Shown here in pieces: positions 1 to 6,946 of a DNA stretch of 8,563 nucleotides. Numbering within the stretch: the first letter of the stretch is position 1; every line of letters begins with the position of its first letter. The DNA is from an uncultured Bacteroidota bacterium (lineage in GTDB: Bacteria > Bacteroidota > Bacteroidia > Flavobacteriales > Flavobacteriaceae): positions 1 through 8,563 of the forward strand of contig CAILTC010000596.1 in NCBI GenBank assembly GCA_903837025.1, read 5' to 3'. The notes beneath the pieces were generated by a model. The model saw only the letters and a program-made list of their open reading frames with translations. It was not told the DNA's origin and ran no database searches. A program made the translations under genes and the position numbers.

Positions 1-29
1 CTAATAAATCCAACATACAGCTTCATTCC

Positions 30-102
30 GTTGCTCTACATTCAGCAGTATTATTGTCTTTCGCCCTTTGTTCTTTCAGCGGTTGCTCATATGACCAGCA
101 GT
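30..102 (+). repeat. Direct repeat GTTGCTC-N(6-7)-CAGCAGT, two copies
   Basis: GTTGCTC at 30-36 is followed after six bases by CAGCAGT at 43-49. The same pair recurs at 82-88 and 96-102 with a seven-base gap. The second copy includes an imperfect palindrome centred on CATATG (84-100, arms TGCT and AGCA). A degenerate third copy lies in the opposite orientation at 233-253, where the reverse complement begins GTTGC and ends CAGCAGC. Conservation of both halves with a similar gap argues against chance, but I do not recognise a named repeat family. Confidence 0.5.
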
Positions 103-174
103 TGGGGTCTTAGCTCCGTTAGCACTTTGCTCTAAATTAAGGAACGCTAACGCTGTTTTTATTATTTCCCCAAC
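101..174. repeat. Nested inverted repeat (hairpin or cruciform)
   Basis: GTTGGGG at 101-107 is the exact reverse complement of CCCCAAC at 168-174. Inside it, CGTTAGC at 117-123 is the exact reverse complement of GCTAACG at 146-152, leaving a 22-base loop. Two concentric perfect 7-bp arms suggest a folded RNA or DNA element. No T-run follows on either strand, so a simple terminator is unlikely. The GTT/AAC arm ends recall integron attC core sites, but the orientation does not match the attC consensus. Confidence 0.5.
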
Positions 175-249
175 AAACGCTCTAAGTATTTCACATCACT
201 TCGCAAAAGCTACGTTCTGTTCTCATCCTTAGGCTGCTGTTCATAGCCG

Positions 250-314
250 CAACACCGCATCTTGCTCCTCAAAAAAATATTGCATAAAAATTCCATATTT
301 TTTTTGCGGTGCTG
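250..314. repeat. Inverted repeat, 10-bp arms with one mismatch
   Basis: CAACACCGCA (250-259) pairs with TGCGGTGCTG (305-314) at nine of ten positions across a 45-base AT-rich loop. It overlaps the edge of the inverted GTTGC...CAGCAGC copy at 233-253, so it may belong to the same structured element. Function unknown. Confidence 0.4.
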
Positions 315-549
315 CTGGGTGTTTGGTTTAACAACAACGTTTTCAATAACAGAAAAAAGTGTAGCAAATTTAGAGAAACCATCGCACTCTCGGTCAGTCA
401 TGCCTCCTTCCGCTCTCGTTTGCTGAGTTTCTCAATTTGTAGGGCTTTCTTTTTTATCTTTTTTTGTTTTGGAAAATATTAGTTAGGTAGAATCTACTTT
501 GCAACATTGCAATCTTCGAGACATAAAAAGTAATTAAGTTTTAGAAAAT

Positions 550-568
550 TGTGGGGATAATGTGGGGA
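550..568. repeat. Tandem TGTGGGGA, two copies 11 bases apart
   Basis: TGTGGGGA occurs at 550-557 and 561-568, a spacing of 11 bases or about one helical turn. That places both copies on the same face of the DNA, as expected for a protein-binding site. It lies just beyond the terminator of the tRNA-Ser gene. No binding protein can be named from sequence alone. Confidence 0.35.
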
Positions 569-586
569 AATATAGTAAATAAAAAA

Positions 587-616
587 CCCTAACTTACTGA
601 TTAACAGTTGTTAGGG
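587..616 (-). terminator. Intrinsic terminator of tRNA-Ser
   Basis: CCCTAAC (587-593) and GTTAGGG (610-616) form a perfect 7-bp stem; a small inner CTG/CAG stem can extend it. Read on the minus strand, the stem is followed by a run of six T residues (581-586 on the plus strand are A). It begins only eight bases past the encoded CCA end of the tRNA, so it most likely ends that transcript. Confidence 0.8.
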
Positions 617-624
617 CTTTAATA

Positions 625-712
625 TGGCGGAGAAAGAGGGATTCGAACCCCCGGACCTGTTACAGTCAACAGTTTTCAAGACTGCCGCATTCGACCGCTC
701 TGCCATTTCTCC
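625..712 (-). tRNA. tRNA-Ser (anticodon UGA)
   Basis: Read on the minus strand this is an 88-base class II tRNA. The acceptor stem GGAGAAA (712-706) pairs with TTTCTCC (635-629), followed by discriminator G and an encoded CCA (627-625). The anticodon stem GCAGT/ACTGT encloses the loop CTTGAAA, giving anticodon TGA, which reads UCA-type serine codons. A long variable arm (GACT...GGTC) supports serine, and the T arm contains the standard TTCGAAT loop. It has its own promoter upstream and a terminator immediately downstream, so it appears to be a single-gene transcription unit. The 3' half of tRNA-Ser genes is a common attachment site for integrative elements, but I saw no duplicate of this 3' end within the window. 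Confidence 0.97.
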
Positions 713-745
713 AATAAGACACATATCATTTCCTCAATGCGGTTG

Positions 746-774
746 CAAATATAACACCTTTTTTCGTTTTACAA
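746..774 (-). promoter_or_regulatory. Flavobacterial promoter for tRNA-Ser
   Basis: On the minus strand, TTG (774-772) is followed by 18 bases and then TATATTTG (753-746). This matches the Bacteroidota primary sigma factor consensus, TTG at -33 and TAnnTTTG at -7, with normal spacing. The predicted start is about 25 bases before the mature tRNA 5' end at 712, leaving a short 5' leader. Confidence 0.75.
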
Positions 775-787
775 AAACTATTTTCAC

Positions 788-833
788 AAAAAAATGAAGC
801 TATTTTATCGACTTTTTTTTAATCGTTTCATTT
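788..833 (-). terminator. Possible weak terminator after ribB
   Basis: On the minus strand, AAATGAA (833-827) can pair with TTCATTT (798-792), and the T-run continues to 788. The arms are only 7 bp and AT-rich and the loop is about 28 bases, so this is weak. It lies about 50 bases past the ribB stop and before the tRNA-Ser promoter, where the end of the operon transcript would be expected. No better candidate is visible in the gap. Confidence 0.25.
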
Positions 834-881
834 CCTTGTGTTTAATGCTGAAATTAAATTTCGGAAACAGTAAAAAAAGTT

Positions 882-2015
882 CTAATACGTTACGTATTCT
901 TCTATTTCAAGGCCATAGCCTATCATTCCAACACGCTTTGTTTGTTCCGAATTAGTCAGTAATTTAATTTTTGAAATGTCGATGTCGTGCAAAATTTGTG
1001 CTCCGATTCCAAAATCTTTATTATCCATTTTGATTTGGGGTGCTTTGAAAACACCTTTGGTCTGTAATTCTTTTAATTCGAGGATACGATTTAATAAATC
1101 TAAAGATTGCGATTCTTGATTGATGAAAAGCACGGCTCCTTTTCCTTCAGTATTTATTAATTCAAAAAGGTCACATAATTTTTTATTGGCATCATTAGTG
1201 AGAGTGCCTAATATGTCATTATTGATTAAAGTAGCATTGATTCGTGTTAAAACTGCTTCGCCAATATTCCATGTTCCTTTCGTTAGGGCTATGTGAATGT
1301 GGTTATTTGTAGTTTGTAAGTACGCTCTTAATCTAAAGTTTCCAAATCGGGTTTCTATGTCAAAATCTTCTTTTTTTATAATCAGACTATCATGTTGCAT
1401 TCTGTAAGCAACGAGGTCTTCAATAGAAACTAATTTTAAATTGAATTTCTTTGCAACTTTTACTAATTGTGGTAATCGCGCCATGGTTCCATCTTCATTC
1501 ATAATTTCGACAATCACTCCCGCTGATTTAAAGCCAGCTAATCTTGCAAAATCGATTGCAGCTTCGGTATGACCGGTACGTCTTAAAACACCACCTTGCT
1601 TAGCAATTAATGGGAATATATGACCAGGGCGTGCTAAATCATGTGGTTTTGTATCTTGGTTTACCAAAGCTAAAACCGTAGCTGCTCTATCTGCTGCCGA
1701 AATACCTGTTGTTACCCCATTACCTCTTAAATCGACTGAGACAGTAAAAGCAGTTTCCATTGGATCCGTGTTATTGGTAACCATTGTATTTAATCCTAAT
1801 TCTTTACAACGGTTTTCTGTCAACGGGGCACATATTAATCCACGACCATGAGTGGCCATAAAATTGATCATTTCTGGCGTCACTTTTTCGGCTGCTGCAA
1901 GAAAATCACCTTCATTTTCCCTCCCTTCATCATCAACAACGATGATTATTTTACCTTGTCGAATGTCTTCAATGGCTTCTTCGATAGTGTTGAGATGTAT
2001 TTTGCTTGTAGCCAT
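882..2015 (-). CDS. ribB: 3,4-dihydroxy-2-butanone-4-phosphate synthase with degenerate GTP cyclohydrolase II-like domain
   Basis: The N-terminal half (about residues 1-205) is a DHBP synthase, which converts ribulose 5-phosphate to 3,4-dihydroxy-2-butanone 4-phosphate and formate for riboflavin synthesis in the cytoplasm. Family hallmarks are visible: the acidic metal-binding loop [10 protein letters not shown] (28-37), THGRGL (55-60), [11 protein letters not shown] (100-110), RPGHIFPL (129-136) and RRTGHTEAA (145-153). The C-terminal half (about 206-377) aligns with GTP cyclohydrolase II, as in bifunctional RibBA. However, the three zinc-binding cysteines are replaced by L263, N274 and A276, and the QEGRGIGL motif reads QESQSLDL (300-307). 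The end of that domain (FGIGAQIL at 335-342, [12 protein letters not shown] at 360-371) is preserved. I therefore infer an active DHBP synthase with a non-catalytic C-terminal domain, resembling proteins described as RibBX. It is the last gene of the operon, three bases after the permease. No FMN riboswitch is visible before it. Confidence 0.93.
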   Translation of the reverse strand: MATSKIHLNTIEEAIEDIRQGKIIIVVDDEGRENEGDFLAAAEKVTPEMINFMATHGRGLICAPLTENRCKELGLNTMVTNNTDPMETAFTVSVDLRGNGVTTGISAADRAATVLALVNQDTKPHDLARPGHIFPLIAKQGGVLRRTGHTEAAIDFARLAGFKSAGVIVEIMNEDGTMARLPQLVKVAKKFNLKLVSIEDLVAYRMQHDSLIIKKEDFDIETRFGNFRLRAYLQTTNNHIHIALTKGTWNIGEAVLTRINATLINNDILGTLTNDANKKLCDLFELINTEGKGAVLFINQESQSLDLLNRILELKELQTKGVFKAPQIKMDNKDFGIGAQILHDIDISKIKLLTNSEQTKRVGMIGYGLEIEEYVTY

Positions 2016-2018
2016 GTT

Positions 2019-3467
2019 TTATTTATTTTGAGATGGAAATATTTTTTCGAATATTTTTTGAAATACTTTTTGAATAGGTGCTAGAATGACATCCATGTTT
2101 ATTAAGCCTATATCATTCGTGGCTCTGTAAGTCAGTAAAATAGCCAATGGTGATAATACTAGTGAAGACATCCACGAGCCTAGAACGGGTGACATTCCGT
2201 CTTCTTGCGAAATCCGTTTACCAAAGGTATTTATAAAGTGAAAGGATATGAATATTAAAATAGCAAAAACGATTGGCAATCCTAAACCACCTTTTCTGAT
2301 GATAGCTCCTAATGGTGCTCCTATGAAAAACATTAGAAAACAAGCATAAGCAATTACAAACTTGTCATAAAAGGACAAGATATGGTTATTAATGATTTTT
2401 TGTTTAGTTTCTAATTCGGTATTCGATGAATTAATCGAAAAAATAACGCCATCAATAGAGCTATTTGCCACTTTTAATATATCTAGTTTTTCTTGTTTTT
2501 TAAATAAAGATAGTATGTCCTCTGGTAGATGTTTGTTTTTTGGAAGAATTATTGTTTTATTAGTCTTAGGAATTACTAATCGCTGATTGATATTTTCTGA
2601 AAATGAGACGATATCGGTATTCATTTTTTTATGTAAAGAATCTAAAGTGTAACTTAATTCGCTTACATTTAACATGTTGTTAGTGTTTGTAATACTTGCG
2701 TCATTTACATCTACCGGATTCAATTTTGATAAATCAATGTTGATTACGTATTTTTTGAAGGAACTTTTGGCAAAAGGTAACTTATTCCTGTCTTCGTATT
2801 TTTTTGGAGTTATATCTTCATAATAATAGCCATCATTCAAAACTAATTGCAATGTACTTGATTTTTCGCTACTTATTAATTCACCATTTTTTGCTTTTAT
2901 AACTGTTTTGCCTCCTTCGCCAGCAACTGATTTTTTATGAATAGTTATGCCGGTTAATGTATTTCCGTTTTTGCCGGATTTTTTATTGACCTTAATATTA
3001 TAAGCACCTACATCACTAAACTGCCCTTCGGCTATTGCCAAAGCAGGTTTTACTTGGGCAATATTGGTTCTGAAATTGATGAATTTATATTCCGCATACG
3101 GAATGACATTATTGGCAAAAAAGAAAGAAATAACACTTAATAAAGTGATGAATATTACTAAGCTTTTCATGGCTCGTTGAAGCGAAATTCCAGCTGATTT
3201 CATTGCTGCAAATTCATAGTTTTCGGCTAAGTTACCAAAAGTCATTATTGAAGAAAGCAGAACCGATAATGGTAATACTAAAGGAATTATACGCGGCATC
3301 GCAAACAATAAAAATTTGATAATCATCAGAAAATCTAAATCTTTACCTGCTAATTCCGCTATAAATAGCCAAACTGTTTGAAGTATAAATATAAAGAACA
3401 AGATTACAAATACCATGGTAAATGTATTCAGGAATGTTTTTAGTAAATATTTGTCGAGAATTTTCAC
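2019..3467 (-). CDS. LptF/LptG family permease (lipopolysaccharide export ABC transporter membrane subunit)
   Basis: This 482-residue inner-membrane protein belongs to the YjgP/YjgQ (LptF/LptG) family. These are the permease subunits that, with the ATPase LptB, extract LPS from the inner membrane and pass it to the periplasmic Lpt bridge. Hydrophobic segments lie at about 14-37, 48-72 and 102-119, followed by a large periplasmic part (about 120-365) and further segments at about 367-390, 395-413 and 430-447. The stretch [20 protein letters not shown] (67-86) resembles the family's cytoplasmic coupling region, and [14 protein letters not shown] (381-394) is typical of the C-terminal core. The protein is about 120 residues longer than E. 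coli LptF/LptG (roughly 360), with the extra length in the periplasmic part. LptF and LptG cannot be separated from this sequence alone, so no symbol is given. It starts seven bases after lolA, fitting a joint outer-membrane biogenesis role. Confidence 0.9.
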   Translation of the reverse strand: MKILDKYLLKTFLNTFTMVFVILFFIFILQTVWLFIAELAGKDLDFLMIIKFLLFAMPRIIPLVLPLSVLLSSIMTFGNLAENYEFAAMKSAGISLQRAMKSLVIFITLLSVISFFFANNVIPYAEYKFINFRTNIAQVKPALAIAEGQFSDVGAYNIKVNKKSGKNGNTLTGITIHKKSVAGEGGKTVIKAKNGELISSEKSSTLQLVLNDGYYYEDITPKKYEDRNKLPFAKSSFKKYVINIDLSKLNPVDVNDASITNTNNMLNVSELSYTLDSLHKKMNTDIVSFSENINQRLVIPKTNKTIILPKNKHLPEDILSLFKKQEKLDILKVANSSIDGVIFSINSSNTELETKQKIINNHILSFYDKFVIAYACFLMFFIGAPLGAIIRKGGLGLPIVFAILIFISFHFINTFGKRISQEDGMSPVLGSWMSSLVLSPLAILLTYRATNDIGLINMDVILAPIQKVFQKIFEKIFPSQNK

Positions 3468-3474
3468 CTAGGGA

Positions 3475-4116
3475 TTAATCTAATTTATTGATGGAGTATT
3501 TTGGATATTTACTTTCAGCAAAAGTAAATTGATTTTTTGACAAAGGTTGATTGGTTTTAAAAGAATTAACTGTTAAAGTAGTTTTTGTTCCTTTTTTGCC
3601 CACTTCTATCAAATTATAGATGTGTTTTGTTTGCGTATCAATTCCTAGTAAAATCTCTTTTCTCTGATCTTTTGCATTGGTTGGTGTCAATTTTATATAT
3701 TGAATTTTTCGACCTTTGACGTCTTGTAAGATATCCATTTTACAAATATAACCTGAATTAAAAAAAGTTAGCATTTTTGAAGGAGTAATTACCTTATCAT
3801 CTTTTTCGTTAACTGTAGAAATAGTAACTTCCTCATCTTCAGGATTAATGGTATAACTTTTTTTTCCGTCAAAAATCTTGGTAATTCCCATGAAGTTCAA
3901 AACAAATTGATTCCCTTTCATGGTTACATTTCCTTTACTGTCTTGATTGATATTTTCTTTGGCATTATTCAAAGAATATTTAAAATCAATGACAATATTA
4001 TCATAGCTTTTTACCTTTGCTGTTACTTGGTCTAAAAGGTCTTTTGCTTTTTTATCTTGGGCTTGAATTGAAAAACCGAATAGGAGTAAGGCGGTAATCT
4101 GGAAAAACTTTTTCAT
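3475..4116 (-). CDS. lolA: LolA-like outer-membrane lipoprotein carrier protein
   Basis: Periplasmic chaperone of the LolA family, which accepts lipoproteins released from the inner membrane by the LolCDE transporter and carries them to the outer membrane. I chose the ATG at 4116 (213 residues) rather than in-frame ATGs at 4137 or 4155. From 4116 the protein begins with a clean signal peptide: MKK, a hydrophobic core (about residues 5-15), and a likely cleavage site after SIQA (residue 19). Starts further upstream would bury this behind a polar extension overlapping ftsK. The mature part shows the family pattern of beta strands: GNVTMKGNQFVL (62-73), IFDGKKSYTINPEDEEV (81-97), and a C-terminal TVNSFKTNQPLSKNQFTF stretch (182-199). 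Length is close to E. coli LolA (about 200). It starts four bases after the ftsK stop and precedes the Lpt permease. Sequence similarity within this family is low, so the call rests on overall pattern and context. Confidence 0.85.
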   Translation of the reverse strand: MKKFFQITALLLFGFSIQAQDKKAKDLLDQVTAKVKSYDNIVIDFKYSLNNAKENINQDSKGNVTMKGNQFVLNFMGITKIFDGKKSYTINPEDEEVTISTVNEKDDKVITPSKMLTFFNSGYICKMDILQDVKGRKIQYIKLTPTNAKDQRKEILLGIDTQTKHIYNLIEVGKKGTKTTLTVNSFKTNQPLSKNQFTFAESKYPKYSINKLD

Positions 4117-4120
4117 AATT

Positions 4121-6544
4121 TTAATTTGATTGTTCATTGTTGAAAAATTGATCAAGAGAACTCATATCTAAAATGTTTACACTTCGGGCTTTACTGCCTT
4201 CAAAAGGGCCAACAATTCCAGCAGCTTCGAGTTGATCTATCAATCTTCCGGCTCTGTTATAGCCCAATTTTAATTTTCTTTGTAGCAAAGAAGCCGAACC
4301 TTGTTGTGCGTTTACAATAACTTCGGCAGCTTCTCTAAATAAAGTATCTCTTTCGGAAATATTCATATCAAGATTAATGCCACTTTCTTCTCCAACAAAT
4401 TCTGGAAGTAAATAAGCGGTAGCATACGCTTTTTGTCCGCCAATAAATTCAGTGATTTTTTCTACTTCCGGTGTGTCTATAAAAGCGCACTGTACTCGTA
4501 CTACATCATTTCCGTTGGTATAAAGCATATCTCCTCGACCTATTAATTGATCGGCTCCTTGACTATCAAGAATAGTTCGTGAATCTATTTTTGAGGTTAC
4601 TCTAAAAGCAATTCTAGCAGGAAAATTGGCTTTAATTAAACCTGTAATTACATTTACAGATGGTCTTTGTGTGGCAATAATCAAATGAATACCAATGGCT
4701 CTGGCTAACTGTGCCAATCTCGCAATGGGAACTTCTACCTCTTTTCCGGCGGTCATAATCAAATCGGCAAATTCATCAACAACTAATACAATATAAGGTA
4801 GAAAACGGTGCCCATTTTCAGGATTCAATTTTCTAGATTTGAATTTGTCATTGTATTCTTTGATATTCCGAACCATCGCATCTTTCAACAACGAATACCG
4901 ATTATCCATTTCTACACAAAGCGAATTCAAAGTATTGACAACTTTTGCATTATCGGTGATAATTGCATCTTCAGAATCAGGTAATTTGGCTAAATAATGT
5001 CTTTCTATTTTATTAAAAAGCGTTAATTCTACTTTTTTAGGATCGACTAAAACAAACTTAATTTCTGCAGGATGTTTTTTGTAAAGTAAAGAAGTGATAA
5101 CGGCATTTAAGCCTACAGATTTTCCTTGTCCTGTGGCTCCAGCCATTAATAAATGGGGCATTTTGGCTAAGTCAACCACAAAAGTTTCATTCGAAATTGT
5201 TTTTCCCAATGCAATTGGTAATTCCATTTCAGCTTCCTGAAACTTGGCCGAACCAATGACGCTTTTCATAGAAACCATAGTCGGATTCTTATTAGGAACC
5301 TCAATTCCTATTGTTCCTTTTCCTGGAATAGGAGCAATAATACGAATTCCCAATGCCGAAAGTGACAAAGCGATATCATCTTCTAAGCTCTTAATTTTTG
5401 AAATTCGAATCCCTGCTTCTGGTACGATTTCATAAAGCGTAACCGATGGTCCAACTGTAGCTTTTATTTGTGCAATTTCTATTTTGTAATTGCGAAGCGT
5501 TTCTACAATTCTATTTTTGTTTTCTTCTAATTCTTCTTGATTGATGGTAATTCCGCCAGTCGAATATTCTTTTAATAAATCAATTGTTGGGTATTTGTAA
5601 TGGGATAAATCCAAAGTTGGATCAAATAAACCAAAATCGGCAACTAATTTCGAAGCTAAGTTTTCTTCGATAATATCTTCTTCGGGTGCTTTCTCGATTA
5701 CGAAAATTTCATCGTGAGTTGGAATGTATTCCGGTGAAGCTACAGGGGTAACTTCCATCGGAATTGGTTTCATACTTATTTCCGAAGAATTACTTATGGT
5801 AGGTTTTAAAGCTTCTTTATTAATCTCAAATTGCGAAGTAGTTGTTTTTAAATGGATTCCTTCTAATTCTTCTTCAATGGCATATTCTTCTAAATTATAA
5901 GCGCTTGAGTCGAAAATAGGAGGTGTATTTGATGTTAAATCCGTTTTGATTTCCTTTTGTGTGCTTTCAAAAAACGCATGTATTGTTTCGGGAGAAAGTT
6001 TGAGCTTAAAAATCAAATAAATAATTAAACCAAAAAGCAATACTAATAAAGTCCCTGTTTTGCCAATATAATCTTGCGAAAATAAATTCAATTCATAACC
6101 AATCGTCCCACCTAATTCAGGTAGGGAAGTGGCAAAAAAGCCAAATAAAACCGAAACGATTATCATTGCAAATAAGTCCCAAAACCATGTGTTTTTAAGC
6201 TTTTGCAAGGGTAAATTAAGGGTTAAATACAATCCTGTCAGAAAAAATAATCGAACAAATAAGAAGGATGCAATCCCAAAACCTTTATAAACAAATATGT
6301 TGGCTAGAAAAGCTCCAAATTTTCCCAACCAATTTTGTACTGTTTCACTCCTGTTAGTCAATTGGTTTACGGCGCTTTGATCTTCTTGTCCGTAGATGTA
6401 AAAAGAAATGAAGGCAAGCAATAAAGCAACGGAAAATAAAACCAAAATCGATCCATAAACAATTTTATATTGTTTGGAGATTTCCCAAGGTTTTTTGGTT
6501 TCTGATTTTTTATCTGCAGTATCTTTTTTTATTGTTTTTGCCAT
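4121..6544 (-). CDS. ftsK: DNA translocase FtsK/SpoIIIE family
   Basis: An 807-residue membrane-anchored DNA pump that, in this family, acts at the division septum to clear and align sister chromosome termini, in many bacteria activating dimer resolution by XerCD. The N-terminus has about four hydrophobic segments (roughly 27-51, 84-109, 122-141, 164-182). An acidic, low-complexity cytoplasmic linker (about 190-320) follows, then the alpha/beta motor domain (about 325-715). The motor carries Walker A GATGQGKS (469-476), Walker B VLVVDE (586-591) and the ATQRPS motif (624-629). The C-terminal winged-helix gamma domain (about 735-792) includes ASLLQRKLKLGYNRAGRLID (751-770) and is the part that reads orienting DNA motifs in characterised homologues. 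All catalytic motifs look intact. Length is typical of shorter FtsK proteins, without the very long linker of E. coli. It starts 18 bases after the kinase gene and ends four bases before lolA. Confidence 0.97.
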   Translation of the reverse strand: MAKTIKKDTADKKSETKKPWEISKQYKIVYGSILVLFSVALLLAFISFYIYGQEDQSAVNQLTNRSETVQNWLGKFGAFLANIFVYKGFGIASFLFVRLFFLTGLYLTLNLPLQKLKNTWFWDLFAMIIVSVLFGFFATSLPELGGTIGYELNLFSQDYIGKTGTLLVLLFGLIIYLIFKLKLSPETIHAFFESTQKEIKTDLTSNTPPIFDSSAYNLEEYAIEEELEGIHLKTTTSQFEINKEALKPTISNSSEISMKPIPMEVTPVASPEYIPTHDEIFVIEKAPEEDIIEENLASKLVADFGLFDPTLDLSHYKYPTIDLLKEYSTGGITINQEELEENKNRIVETLRNYKIEIAQIKATVGPSVTLYEIVPEAGIRISKIKSLEDDIALSLSALGIRIIAPIPGKGTIGIEVPNKNPTMVSMKSVIGSAKFQEAEMELPIALGKTISNETFVVDLAKMPHLLMAGATGQGKSVGLNAVITSLLYKKHPAEIKFVLVDPKKVELTLFNKIERHYLAKLPDSEDAIITDNAKVVNTLNSLCVEMDNRYSLLKDAMVRNIKEYNDKFKSRKLNPENGHRFLPYIVLVVDEFADLIMTAGKEVEVPIARLAQLARAIGIHLIIATQRPSVNVITGLIKANFPARIAFRVTSKIDSRTILDSQGADQLIGRGDMLYTNGNDVVRVQCAFIDTPEVEKITEFIGGQKAYATAYLLPEFVGEESGINLDMNISERDTLFREAAEVIVNAQQGSASLLQRKLKLGYNRAGRLIDQLEAAGIVGPFEGSKARSVNILDMSSLDQFFNNEQSN

Positions 6545-6562
6545 TCTTGGTTGTGCTATTTC

Positions 6563-6937
6563 CTATAAAAATCTGGGTAAATAAATAATTAATCCAATTG
6601 CTATTGCAGTAAGAGCAGCAAAAAATACGGCTCCAGCAGCAATGTCTTTGATGAATCCGATACGTTCATGATAATTAGGATGGATAAAATCGGCCATTTT
6701 TTCAACAGCTGTGTTTAATCCTTCTATGCTCATAACAAATCCGATGGCTAAGGTTTGAAAAAGCCATTCAGTTCTTGTAATGTTAAAATGAAAACCAGCG
6801 ATTGTCATCAAAATACCAATCGAAAATTGCACCATCACACTGTGCTCGGTTGTAATTAATTTTATGGCGCCTTTTACGGCAAAGGAAATGCTTTTTAATC
6901 TTCCACTAAAGAAAGTATTGTCTTTCTGAAATTCCAT
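6563..6937 (-). CDS. Diacylglycerol kinase / undecaprenol kinase family protein
   Basis: A 124-residue integral membrane kinase of the prokaryotic DAGK family. Members phosphorylate diacylglycerol (E. coli DgkA) or undecaprenol (many Gram-positive homologues), so they recycle lipid by-products of envelope synthesis. Diagnostic motifs are EGLNTAVEKMAD (72-83), matching the family E-x-x-N-T-A-[IV]-E signature, and KDIAAGAV (97-104). An early TEHS (30-33) corresponds to the conserved glutamate near the first membrane helix. Three hydrophobic segments are visible at about 35-50, 56-71 and 100-119, as expected for the family. The substrate cannot be decided from sequence, so I give no symbol. It lies nine bases after tpx and 18 bases before ftsK. 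Confidence 0.9.
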   Translation of the reverse strand: MEFQKDNTFFSGRLKSISFAVKGAIKLITTEHSVMVQFSIGILMTIAGFHFNITRTEWLFQTLAIGFVMSIEGLNTAVEKMADFIHPNYHERIGFIKDIAAGAVFFAALTAIAIGLIIYLPRFL

Positions 6938-6946
6938 TCGTTGCTA

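Larger units (their letters stand above)
1..586. other. Intergenic region with structured repeats, no convincing gene
   Basis: I find no reading frame here that looks like a conserved protein. Positions 1-420 are about 41% G+C by hand count, higher than the neighbouring AT-rich spacers. They contain several inverted repeats (101-174, 250-314) and three copies of a GTTGC...CAGCAG motif. Positions 420-586 return to AT-rich sequence, with a small palindrome (487-497), two TTGCAA hexamers (499-512) and a tandem TGTGGGGA repeat (550-568). The minus strand holds short open stretches without good starts, such as one from about 228 to 76 ending in TGA. The block sits just beyond the 3' end of a tRNA gene, a common site for mobile-element insertion. 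The nature of the region is unresolved. Confidence 0.6.

Noticed and set aside
76..228. Minus-strand stop-to-stop open stretch through the nested inverted repeats
   Set aside because: The only ATG lies four codons from the stop, so no usable start exists, and the sequence is better explained as a structured repeat.
210..401. A 63-codon minus-strand open frame with a purine-rich GGAAGGAGG just before its ATG
   Set aside because: The Shine-Dalgarno-like sequence is only one base from the ATG, too close to work normally. The product has no recognisable domain or helix pattern, and the frame runs across the inverted repeats of the structured block. It may be an open frame by chance, though I cannot exclude a small unknown protein.
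625..660. Search for a duplicated tRNA-Ser 3' end marking an integrated element
   Set aside because: I looked for the T-loop and acceptor segment (TTCGAA with flanks) elsewhere in 1-600 and saw no convincing second copy. An attachment repeat could lie outside the window.
884..898. Perfect palindrome AATACGT-T-ACGTATT overlapping the ribB stop codon
   Set aside because: It is fully explained as coding sequence for the last residues (YVTY and the stop), has a one-base centre unsuited to a hairpin, and lacks a T-run. Probably coincidence.
1848..2084. Plus-strand open frames antisense to the real genes (for example 1848-2084, 2392-2586, 5244-5435, 7041-7229, 7730-7918)
   Set aside because: Each lies opposite a well-supported minus-strand gene, has no recognisable domain, and is best explained as a shadow of that gene's codon pattern.
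2016..2100. FMN riboswitch upstream of ribB
   Set aside because: ribB starts three bases after the permease gene and the preceding sequence is coding, with none of the conserved FMN-aptamer segments visible.
3743..3750. TATATTTG on the minus strand inside lolA, an exact -7 promoter match
   Set aside because: No TTG lies at a suitable distance upstream, and the bases encode conserved-looking lolA codons. Short AT-rich matches are expected by chance in this genome.
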